DNA of 13,555 bases from RH-AL1 sp964243435 (GTDB taxonomy: Bacteria; Pseudomonadota; Alphaproteobacteria; Rhizobiales; Beijerinckiaceae), in NCBI GenBank assembly GCA_964243435.1, contig CAXTFM010000089.1:1-13555 (forward strand), in the 5' to 3' direction. The notes beneath the pieces are model-generated. The model saw only the letters and a program-made list of their open reading frames with translations. It was not told the origin of the DNA and searched no databases. Of this stretch, positions 7,753 to 13,555 are shown piece by piece (the stretch's first letter is position 1; every line of letters starts with the position of its first letter). A program made the translations under genes and the position numbers.

Positions 7753-9354
7753 GCGGCCGGGCTGCGTCGCCCCGAACCGGGCCGTTCCGAGGCGCGTCGC
7801 GATGTGGTCGGCGACGCGGAGTGAGTTGGCGATGATGGTCAGCGTCGGGTTCACCGCGCCGACGGAGGGGAAGAAGCTCGAATCGGCGACGTAAAGGTTA
7901 TCGACCTCGTGGGCGCGGCAGTTCAGGTCGAGCACCGACGTTCGCGGGTCGGTTCCGAAACGAAGGGTGCCGGCCTGGTGCGACACGCCGGCGATCGGGA
8001 TGTTCTTGTGGACGAACACCGACGTGCCGAACACCCCGTGGACGCTGGTGGCCTTGAGCTTTGCAGCGAAGGCGGCCCTCAGCCTGAGGTGGGCCTCCAT
8101 GTTGTTGGGGGTGAGCGCCAGCGTCACCCGGCCGTCGGCCCCGAGCGTGATCCGGTTCTCGGGGTCTGGCAGGTCCTCGCTCGACAGCCAGAAGTCGAGC
8201 GCGTGCTTGGCCAGCACCTCGAAGGGCAGGTTCGACAGGAATTCCAGCCAGGACGGCAGCACCTCGCCGCGCAGGTGCGTGCCGTGCAGCTTGCCGCACA
8301 TCTGCACGAAACCCATCGGGTGCGGCCAGTCCGGCGTGCCGAAGTAGAAGTCGGCGAGTGCCAGCGTCTTCTGGAACACCGTGTCGTTGCGCTCGCGCGA
8401 CAGGGCGAGCAGCACCGACTGGTTGTGGCGCATGTAGTTGCGCCCGACTTGGTCCGAGCCGTTGGCGAGACCGTCGGGATGGGCGCCGCCCGCCGAGCGC
8501 AGCAGCAGCAGCGCCGAGTTCAGCGCGCCGCAGGCGACCACCACGATGTCGGCGCCGTAGCGCTCCTCGCGGCCATCGCGCGTCACGTGGACGGCACGGA
8601 CGCTGCGCCCCGCCGCGTCTGTTTCCAGCCGCGACACGTAGGCGCCGGTGAGCAGGGTGACGTTGGGGTGCAGCCGCAGCGTCGGGTCGATGCAGGCGAG
8701 CTGCGCGTCGGCCTTGCCGTTGACGAGGCAGGGGAAGCCGTCGAAGGCGGCGCAGCGGATGCAGGCGCTGTGCTCCTCCGGCTCGCCCGTGCCGGGCTTC
8801 TGGTCGAGGTAGATGCCGAGGGGCAGGTGGAAGGGCTTCAGGCCCTGGGCGGCGAGCTGCGCGTCGAGCCGGGCGATGCGCGCCTCGTGCTCGACGGGGG
8901 CATGGGGGAAGGGATCGACGGCGTTCGGTTCGCTCGGATCCTCGCCGCGGCGGCCGTGGACGGCGTATAGCCGCTCGGCTTCGAGGTAGTACGGGTCGAA
9001 CACGTCGTAGCCGAGCGGCCAGGCGGGGGACACGCCGTCGATGTGGCGCAACTCGGCGAAGTCCTCGCGGCGCATCCGCACCAGGGCCGCGCCGTACACC
9101 TTGGAATTGCCGCCGACGACGTAATGCACCATGGGCGAGAAGGGCGCGCCGGCGCCGTCGAACCATATTTCATCGGCCTTGTAGCGACCCTCGTTGAACA
9201 CGGCCGCCGTGTCCCAGTTCGCCTGCTCGCGTTTGAGGTAGCCGCCCCGCTCCAGCACCAGGATGCGTTTGCCGGTCGGCGCCAGCCGACTCGCCAGCGT
9301 CGCCCCGCCGGGTCCGCTGCCGATGACGATGACGTCGTAATGGTCGGTGGTCAC
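7666..9354 (-). CDS. GMC family FAD-dependent oxidoreductase with antisense C-terminal tail
   Basis: This 562-residue flavoprotein starts at GTG (9354-9352); a TAA seven codons upstream rules out a much longer start. The FAD dinucleotide fold GSGPGG is at 12-17, LVLERGG follows, and VGGNSKVYGAAL (about 79-90) is the GMC signature region. The C-terminal catalytic pair is His459 (SHQAGTLRFG) and Asn502 (AVNPTLT), the His-Asn type. A cysteine cluster lies at Cys198, Cys201 and Cys209 (CIRCAAFDGFPC). The conserved GMC domain ends near residue 520, but the frame continues about 40 residues more; the last 28 are read antisense to the SDR gene. There is no signal peptide. It oxidises an alcohol or sugar hydroxyl, with electrons passing to oxygen, quinone or another acceptor; which one is unknown. 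Convergence with the glucosidase-SDR operon suggests a shared sugar-oxidation role. Confidence 0.9.
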   Translation of the reverse strand: MTTDHYDVIVIGSGPGGATLASRLAPTGKRILVLERGGYLKREQANWDTAAVFNEGRYKADEIWFDGAGAPFSPMVHYVVGGNSKVYGAALVRMRREDFAELRHIDGVSPAWPLGYDVFDPYYLEAERLYAVHGRRGEDPSEPNAVDPFPHAPVEHEARIARLDAQLAAQGLKPFHLPLGIYLDQKPGTGEPEEHSACIRCAAFDGFPCLVNGKADAQLACIDPTLRLHPNVTLLTGAYVSRLETDAAGRSVRAVHVTRDGREERYGADIVVVACGALNSALLLLRSAGGAHPDGLANGSDQVGRNYMRHNQSVLLALSRERNDTVFQKTLALADFYFGTPDWPHPMGFVQMCGKLHGTHLRGEVLPSWLEFLSNLPFEVLAKHALDFWLSSEDLPDPENRITLGADGRVTLALTPNNMEAHLRLRAAFAAKLKATSVHGVFGTSVFVHKNIPIAGVSHQAGTLRFGTDPRTSVLDLNCRAHEVDNLYVADSSFFPSVGAVNPTLTIIANSLRVADHIATRLGTARFGATQPGRSAALLEAGVERHAAVDEQRGAGDVVGVV

Positions 9355-9499
9355 GCGATGGCTGTCCGGAAGTTAAGGGCGGCGATGGTGCGGCGCACGA
9401 AAAGCGGTTGGCGGGTGAGCTTTCCTCGTAGCTGCGCGTTGCGACAGCGCCACGGTGCCGAGCCGTCAGGCTTATCATTTCGCAGGAAAGGCATCGCGA
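9355..9499. promoter_or_regulatory. Divergent control region between the GMC and DoxX genes
   Basis: The GMC gene reads leftward and the DoxX-VOC pair reads rightward from this 145-base gap, so it must carry any promoters for both. On the plus strand TATCAT at 9473-9478 matches the -10 consensus at five of six positions, but no -35 lies at a suitable distance. A start from it would fall almost on the DoxX ribosome binding site. I see no clear operator palindrome or promoter for the GMC gene. Confidence 0.35.
9484..9491 (+). promoter_or_regulatory. Ribosome binding site deciding the DoxX start
   Basis: AGGAAAGG ends 8 bases before the GTG at 9500. A GTG at 9455 is in the same frame, but it lacks such a site and would add 15 residues unlike a DoxX N-terminus. 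Confidence 0.7.
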
Positions 9500-9961
9500 G
9501 TGAGTATCGTCGCACCCCTGGTCTTCCGCCTTTGCCTGATCGTGATCTTCCCCTTCAGCACGCTGGACAAGGTCTTCAACTGGCGCGGCGCGCTCAAACA
9601 GGCGGAGGACGGCATCCTGCCCGGCGGCCCCGTGCTGCTGGTGCTCGCCATGCTGGTCGAGACCGGCTGCTCGCTGCTCATCATGCTCGGCGTGCTCGAC
9701 CGGGCGGCGGCGGCGCTGCTCGCCTTCTATTGCGTCGTCACCGCGCTGCTCTACCACCAGTTCTGGGCCTGCGGCGACTTCTTCGCCAAAGGCGACAGCA
9801 AGGGCCGCACCCATTTCTGGGACTTCCTCAAGAACTTCGGCCTCGTCGGCGGGCTCGGCCTCATCGTGCTCGGCGCGCCGCTGGCCTCGCTGGACTACGC
9901 CGCCACCCACCCGCTCTCGGCGACGCCGGCCTACGGCGTGGTCGCGCCCGCCTACCGCTGA
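9500..9961 (+). CDS. DoxX family inner-membrane protein
   Basis: From GTG 9500 the product is 153 residues with four hydrophobic segments: about residues 2-20 (VAPLVFRLCLIVIF), 43-68 (PVLLVLAMLVETGCSLLIML), 71-92 (AAAALLAFYCVVTALLY) and 118-137 (FGLVGGLGLIVLGAPLASL). The pattern, including FSTLDKVFNW after helix 1 and a charged loop before helix 4, fits the DoxX family of small four-helix membrane proteins. The name comes from the archaeal thiosulfate:quinone oxidoreductase subunit, but most bacterial members have no assigned activity, and roles in redox or thiol stress are known only for a few. It is the first gene of a pair with the VOC gene, which starts 15 bases after its stop. Confidence 0.85.
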   Translation: MSIVAPLVFRLCLIVIFPFSTLDKVFNWRGALKQAEDGILPGGPVLLVLAMLVETGCSLLIMLGVLDRAAAALLAFYCVVTALLYHQFWACGDFFAKGDSKGRTHFWDFLKNFGLVGGLGLIVLGAPLASLDYAATHPLSATPAYGVVAPAYR

Positions 9962-9976
9962 GCCGAGGGGAAGAGC

Positions 9977-10924
9977 ATGCCGGCACCCGCGATCGCGTCC
10001 ACGCCGACGACCACGCGCGTCGCGCGCCTCGGCCTCGTGGTGTCCGACCTCGAGGCCAGCACCGGCTTCTTCGCCGCGGCCTTCGACGCGGTCGCCTCGC
10101 CGTCGCGAAACGGCGGCGAGGGCTTTGCGCAGCTGATGGGACTGCCCGGCGCGCGGTCGCGGCAGCAAGCCCTGCGCATCGGCGACCAGGAGGTGCTCCT
10201 CGTCGCGTTTGACCCGCCGGGCCGGCCCTATCCGGTCGGCAGCACCAGCACCGACCTTTGGTTTCAGCACTTCGCGATCATCGTGTCGGACATGGCCGCC
10301 GCCCATGCTCGGCTGGAGCGCGCCGGGCGCTTCACGCCCATCACCGCCGGTGGGCCGGTCACGCTGCCGGCCGCGTCGGGCGCGGTCGAGGCCTTCAAGT
10401 TCCGCGACGCCGACGGCCACCCGCTCGAACTCCTCGCCTTTCCCGCCGGGGGCGCCCCGCCGGCCTGGCAGGGCAAGGACCGGCTCGTCCTTGGCATCGA
10501 TCACTCCGCCATCTCCGTCGCCGACACCGCCGCGAGCGTCACCTTTCTGCGCGGGTGCTTCGGGCTGGAACAAAGCATGCAGTCCGAAAACGTCGGGCCG
10601 GAGCAGGCACGCATGGACGGCGTCGACCACGCCCGCGTCACCGTCACCGGCATGGCGCCGCAGCATGCGCCGCCGCACGTCGAACTGCTCGGCTACCACG
10701 TCGGCGCGCGCCGCCCGATCGACGGGCACACGCGGGCCGACGACCTCGCCGCCACCTTCTTCGTGCTGGAAACCGAGGACATCGAGCCGGTCGTGGAGGC
10801 GCTCGCCTCGACGGAGGGCACGTCTTTCGTGTCGGCGGGCATCGTCGCCCTTGGCGACGGCGCCCGCGCGGTTTGCGTGCTCGACCCGGACGGGCACCGT
10901 TTCGTGGTCGAGGAACGGCGGTGA
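9977..10924 (+). CDS. Double-domain VOC (glyoxalase/dioxygenase superfamily) protein
   Basis: This 315-residue protein starts at ATG 9977 behind GAGGGGAAG. It holds four beta-alpha-beta-beta-beta modules, that is, two VOC domains: modules begin at about residues 13 (RLGLVVSDL), 94 (FQHFAIIVSDM), 174 (GIDHSAISVAD) and 253 (DDLAATFFVLE). Candidate metal ligands are the His of QHFAII and Glu of PLELLAF in the first domain, and the His of IDHSAI and Glu of HVELLGY in the second. The opening strand of the first module has no His where many VOC enzymes have one, so one of the two sites may be altered. Members include glyoxalase I, extradiol dioxygenases and resistance proteins; the substrate cannot be assigned. 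It is probably co-transcribed with DoxX. A cytosolic role beside the membrane partner is inferred. Confidence 0.85.
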   Translation: MPAPAIASTPTTTRVARLGLVVSDLEASTGFFAAAFDAVASPSRNGGEGFAQLMGLPGARSRQQALRIGDQEVLLVAFDPPGRPYPVGSTSTDLWFQHFAIIVSDMAAAHARLERAGRFTPITAGGPVTLPAASGAVEAFKFRDADGHPLELLAFPAGGAPPAWQGKDRLVLGIDHSAISVADTAASVTFLRGCFGLEQSMQSENVGPEQARMDGVDHARVTVTGMAPQHAPPHVELLGYHVGARRPIDGHTRADDLAATFFVLETEDIEPVVEALASTEGTSFVSAGIVALGDGARAVCVLDPDGHRFVVEERR

Positions 10925-10952
10925 ACGTCGGCGCCGCGCACACGGTCGCGCC

Positions 10953-12239
10953 GTGACGCCCGGCGGCCGGCTCGCCGCCGCGATCGAGGTCGTCGCCGAC
11001 ATCGAGGCGCGCCATCGTCCTGCTGGCGACGCGCTGAAGGATTACGGCCTGTCGCACCGCTTTGCCGGGTCGAAGGACCGTGCCGCCATCGCGTCCCTCG
11101 TCTACGACGCCCTGCGCAAGCGCGCCTCCGCCGCCTGGGTGATGGGGGCGGACACGCCGCGGGCGTTGCTGCTCGGCTCTCTGCTCCGCGCCCGCGCCCT
11201 TCCGATCGACGCCATCGCCGCGCTGTGCGGCGGCGAGAACCACGCCCCCGAGCCGTTGCACGAAGCGGAGCGCGACGCGCTCGCCGCCGCTTCCCTCGCC
11301 GGCGCTCCCGCCCACGTCTGCGGCGACTTCCCCGACTGGCTGGAGCCTTCGCTGGCGCGGGTGTTCGGCGACGCGCTCGTCGCCGAAACCGCAGCACTCG
11401 CCGCCCGCGCGCCGGTCGACCTGAGGGTCAACACGCTGAAGGCGACGCGGGCCAAGGTCGAGGCGTCGCTCGCCCACCTCGCGCCGACGCCGTCCGTCCA
11501 CGCCCCGGACGGGCTGCGCCTGCCGCTTGGCGCGGACGGGCGCGGACCGGCCCTCGCCGGGGAGCCGGCCTTCGCCAAGGGCCTCGTGGAGGTGCAGGAC
11601 GAGGGGTCGCAGCTCGCCGTGCGCCTGGCGCGGCCGGAGCCGGGCGGCCAGGTCCTCGACCTTTGCGCCGGCGGCGGCGGCAAGACGCTGGCGCTCGCGG
11701 CCGCCATGAACAATCGCGGGCAGGTTTACGCGGCGGACGCCGACGGGCGTCGCCTCGCCGGCCTGTTCCCGCGTTTGGAGCGCTCGGGCGCGCGCAACGT
11801 ACAGGTCCGCGCACCGCGTCGCGGCGTGCCGCCGCTCGACGACCTCGCCGCGCGCTGCGACCTCGTCCTCGTCGACGCCCCCTGCACCGGCACGGGCACG
11901 TGGCGGCGCAACCCCGATGCCAAATGGCGGGTGCGCCCCGGCGCCCTGGAGCAGCGCGCGCGCGAGCAGGACGTGGTGCTGCGGGACGCGGCGCGCTTCG
12001 TGAAGCCGGGCGGCCGGCTCGTTTACGTGACCTGCTCCGTGCTCGACGAGGAGAACGAGGCGCGCGTCGCCGCCTTTCGCATCGCCGCGCCCGGCTTCGC
12101 CGTCGCGCCGCCGGCCGCCGTGCTGGACGCGGCGGGCCTGTCCGGCCTCGACGCCGCGGTGAACGACACCGGCATCCGGCTGACGCCGCTGCGCACGGGA
12201 ACCGACGGGTTCTTCATCGCCACCCTCATCCGAGCGTGA
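10953..12239 (+). CDS. RsmB/NOP family SAM-dependent RNA (cytosine-5) methyltransferase
   Basis: This 428-residue protein has the two parts of RsmB-like enzymes: an N-terminal NusB-like RNA-binding helical domain (about residues 5-130) and a class I methyltransferase domain. The SAM loop is LDLCAGGGGKT (about 233-243). The two cysteines of m5C methyltransferases are present: Cys311 in DAPCTGTGTWRRNPDAKW (motif IV) and Cys361 in VTCSVLDEENE (motif VI, the nucleophile). It therefore methylates cytosine C5 in RNA, probably rRNA or tRNA. Alphaproteobacteria often carry more than one such paralogue, and the copy next to guaA need not be the 16S C967 enzyme, so I give no symbol. GTG 10953 is the first possible start after the VOC gene, 28 bases after its stop; it lacks a clear ribosome binding site. 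Its 3' end overlaps the convergent small membrane-protein gene by 14 bases. Confidence 0.9.
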   Translation: MTPGGRLAAAIEVVADIEARHRPAGDALKDYGLSHRFAGSKDRAAIASLVYDALRKRASAAWVMGADTPRALLLGSLLRARALPIDAIAALCGGENHAPEPLHEAERDALAAASLAGAPAHVCGDFPDWLEPSLARVFGDALVAETAALAARAPVDLRVNTLKATRAKVEASLAHLAPTPSVHAPDGLRLPLGADGRGPALAGEPAFAKGLVEVQDEGSQLAVRLARPEPGGQVLDLCAGGGGKTLALAAAMNNRGQVYAADADGRRLAGLFPRLERSGARNVQVRAPRRGVPPLDDLAARCDLVLVDAPCTGTGTWRRNPDAKWRVRPGALEQRAREQDVVLRDAARFVKPGGRLVYVTCSVLDEENEARVAAFRIAAPGFAVAPPAAVLDAAGLSGLDAAVNDTGIRLTPLRTGTDGFFIATLIRA

Positions 12240-12456
12240 CGGCGGCGGCGGGCGCCGGCGTCGGCACGGGCGCGTCCGGGCGCACGACCAGCACGAAATC
12301 GCCGAGCAGCAGCAGGGCGACCACGGCGGCGACGACCGGCCGCCGCCGGCGCCGGGATGGCGCTGCCACCTCCTCGTGGGCGAACAGGCTCGCGATGGCG
12401 GCGACGTCGACGCGGCGCGCCGGCCGGTCGTTGAGGTGGATGTAAAGCGTGCTCAT
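12226..12456 (-). CDS. Small single-pass membrane protein of unknown function
   Basis: The product is 76 residues. The ATG at 12456-12454 is preceded 8 bases away by GAGGAG, a strong site, so I prefer it to the longer frame opening at 12588. Residues 1-34 form a charged N-terminal part (MSTLYIHLNDRPARRVDV...). Five arginines at 35-39 and Pro40 precede one hydrophobic helix at about 41-58 (VVAAVVALLLLGDFVLVV), and a Pro/Ala-rich tail closes the protein. The positive-inside rule predicts the N-terminus in the cytoplasm and the short tail in the periplasm. I recognise no family. It is convergent with the RNA methyltransferase gene (14-base overlap) and divergent from guaA across 137 bases. The codon use matches the neighbours. 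Confidence 0.65.
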   Translation of the reverse strand: MSTLYIHLNDRPARRVDVAAIASLFAHEEVAAPSRRRRRPVVAAVVALLLLGDFVLVVRPDAPVPTPAPAAAVTLG

Positions 12457-12464
12457 CGGTGCGT

Positions 12465-12470
12465 CTCCTC
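12465..12470 (-). promoter_or_regulatory. Ribosome binding site of the small membrane protein
   Basis: GAGGAG (minus strand) lies 8 bases before the ATG at 12456. It is among the best Shine-Dalgarno matches in the window and is the main evidence that this short gene is real and where it begins. Confidence 0.7.
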
Positions 12471-12593
12471 GTGGACGCACCATAGCGGCGGCATCTTGCC
12501 ATGCCCTCGCGGCGACGGTTCGAAAGCGCGCATCGCGCGCCGTCTTGCGGTAAGCATGGGCCAGTTCACCCGTCCCGGCAGGCAGCACCCGCG

Positions 12594-13555
12594 ATGACCA
12601 GCACTACACCCGACATCGTGCACGCCGACCTCGTCGCGCACCACGACAAGGTGCTCATCATCGATTTCGGCTCGCAGGTGACGCAGCTCATTGCCCGGCG
12701 GGTGCGCGAGGCCGGCGTGTATTGCGAGATCGCGCCGTTCCAGTCCGCGGCCGCGGCCTTCACGGCGCTCGGCCCCAAGGCAGTGATCCTCTCGGGCGGC
12801 CCCGCCTCGGTCACCGCGGACGGGTCGCCGCGCGCGCCGCAGGCGGTGTTCGAGGCCGGCATCCCCGTGCTCGGCATCTGCTACGGCGAGCAGCTGATGG
12901 CGGTTCAGCTCGGCGGCGCGGTGGAGTCCGGCCACCATAGCGAGTACGGCCGCGCCGAGGTCGAGGCGGTCGGGCACTCGCCGCTGCTGGAGGGCGTGTG
13001 GGCGCACGGCCGGCACCCCGTGTGGATGAGCCACGGCGACCGCGTCACCCGCCTGCCCGAAGGCTTCACCCGCATCGGCCGCTCCGACAACGCGCCGGAC
13101 TGCGTCATCGCCGACGAGACCCGGCGCTTCTACGGCCTCCAGTTCCACCCCGAGGTCCATCACACCCCGGACGGGCCGGCGCTCATCGCCAACTTCCTCC
13201 ACAAGATCGCGGGCTGTCGCCGCGATTGGACGATGGGAGCGTTCCGCGCCGAGGCCGTCGCGGCGATCCGCGCCACCGTCGGCGGCGGCCGGGTGCTGTG
13301 CGGCCTGTCGGGCGGCGTCGACTCGGCGGTGGCGGCTGTGCTGATCCACGAGGCGATCGGCGACCGACTCACCTGCGTCTACGTCGACCACGGGCTGATG
13401 CGCGAGGGCGAGACCGAGCAGATCCTGTCGCTATTCCGCGAGCACTACAGCATCCCCCTGCACCACGTCGATGCGGCCGACCTGTTCCTCGCCTCGCTGC
13501 ACGGCATCCGCGACCCCGAGCAGAAGCGCAAGATCATCGGCCGGCTCTTCGTCGC
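12594..13555 (+). CDS. guaA: GMP synthase (glutamine-hydrolysing), 3'-truncated by the window
   Basis: The enzyme converts XMP, ATP and glutamine to GMP in purine biosynthesis in the cytoplasm. The first 320 codons are present of about 520 expected. The N-terminal class I glutamine amidotransferase domain opens with KVLIIDFGSQVTQLIARRVRE; the nucleophile is Cys96 (LGICYGEQ), completed by His185 and Glu187 (FHPEVHHT). The ATP-pyrophosphatase domain follows, with the PP-loop SGGVDS at 239-244 and the family segment YVDHGLMREGE. The chosen ATG at 12594 adds about 18 residues (MTSTTPDIVHADLVAHHD) before the conserved domain; the upstream GGCAGG is only a weak ribosome binding site. The 137 bases separating it from the small minus-strand gene should hold its promoter, but I see no confident -35/-10 pair there. 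Confidence 0.96.
   Translation, partial: MTSTTPDIVHADLVAHHDKVLIIDFGSQVTQLIARRVREAGVYCEIAPFQSAAAAFTALGPKAVILSGGPASVTADGSPRAPQAVFEAGIPVLGICYGEQLMAVQLGGAVESGHHSEYGRAEVEAVGHSPLLEGVWAHGRHPVWMSHGDRVTRLPEGFTRIGRSDNAPDCVIADETRRFYGLQFHPEVHHTPDGPALIANFLHKIAGCRRDWTMGAFRAEAVAAIRATVGGGRVLCGLSGGVDSAVAAVLIHEAIGDRLTCVYVDHGLMREGETEQILSLFREHYSIPLHHVDAADLFLASLHGIRDPEQKRKIIGRLFV

Noticed and set aside
7909..8970. A 353-codon plus-strand frame opposite the GMC gene
   Set aside because: The translation is compositionally biased and motif-free, while the opposite strand shows the FAD fold and GMC catalytic residues.
9170..11002. A 610-codon open frame on the minus strand across the DoxX and VOC genes
   Set aside because: It spans two well-supported plus-strand genes and part of the GMC gene in another frame, and encodes no recognisable domain.
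12496..12524. TTGCCA (12496-12501) as a -35 element for guaA
   Set aside because: The hexamer 17 bases downstream, TTCGAA, is a poor -10 match, so the pair is not convincing.
12526..12538. Small inverted repeat GCGCG-CAT-CGCGC upstream of guaA
   Set aside because: A five-base all-GC stem with a three-base loop is expected by chance at this base composition.
12457..12588. Upstream extension of the small minus-strand membrane protein to 12588
   Set aside because: The added 44 residues would cover the divergent promoter region of guaA and lack a good ribosome binding site; the internal ATG has GAGGAG at ideal spacing.

Overview
This 13.6 kb window is very GC-rich, densely packed and gene-oriented like an alphaproteobacterial chromosome. 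Codon third positions are almost all G or C, GTG starts are frequent, and an RsmB/NOP-type RNA methyltransferase lies just before guaA, an arrangement I associate from memory with Hyphomicrobiales (Rhizobiales). I assign it to that order with moderate confidence and cannot name a genus. No rRNA, tRNA, CRISPR array, insertion sequence or phage gene is visible.

Layout from left to right. Bases 1-1374 hold a membrane-anchored ClpP/crotonase-fold protein, probably cut at its 5' end by the window edge. Bases 1467-3104 encode an exported TPR-type protein with a striking histidine-rich centre, preceded by a candidate sigma-70 promoter and a good ribosome binding site. Bases 3227-3769 are a GNAT acetyltransferase gene interrupted by one amber codon where the family has tryptophan. 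Bases 3770-4132 have no recognisable gene. Bases 4133-6883 (GH63/MGH1-type glucosidase) and 6880-7752 (SDR dehydrogenase) are translationally coupled through an ATGA overlap. A GMC-family FAD oxidoreductase on the minus strand (7666-9354) converges on the SDR gene and runs 87 bases into it. A 145-base divergent gap separates the GMC gene from a DoxX-family membrane protein and a double-VOC protein (9500-10924). The right end holds an m5C RNA methyltransferase (10953-12239), a small minus-strand single-pass membrane protein (12226-12456) and the 5' part of guaA (12594 onward).

How the genes may work together: the glucosidase would release a monosaccharide, the SDR would oxidise it with NAD(P), and the convergent GMC flavoenzyme could oxidise the same or a related sugar or alcohol. 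This reads as a small sugar-release and sugar-oxidation cassette; the substrates are inferred. DoxX and VOC form a second short unit that may be related to redox or quinone/aldehyde handling, which is also inference. The methyltransferase and guaA are housekeeping genes.

The points most worth a second look are the single-codon interruption of the GNAT gene, the 87-base antisense overlap that gives the GMC enzyme an atypical C-terminal tail, the histidine cluster of the TPR protein, the altered cysteine motif of the GMC enzyme, and the unrecognised 76-residue membrane protein. I did not see clear evidence of a wholly new defence or mobile system.
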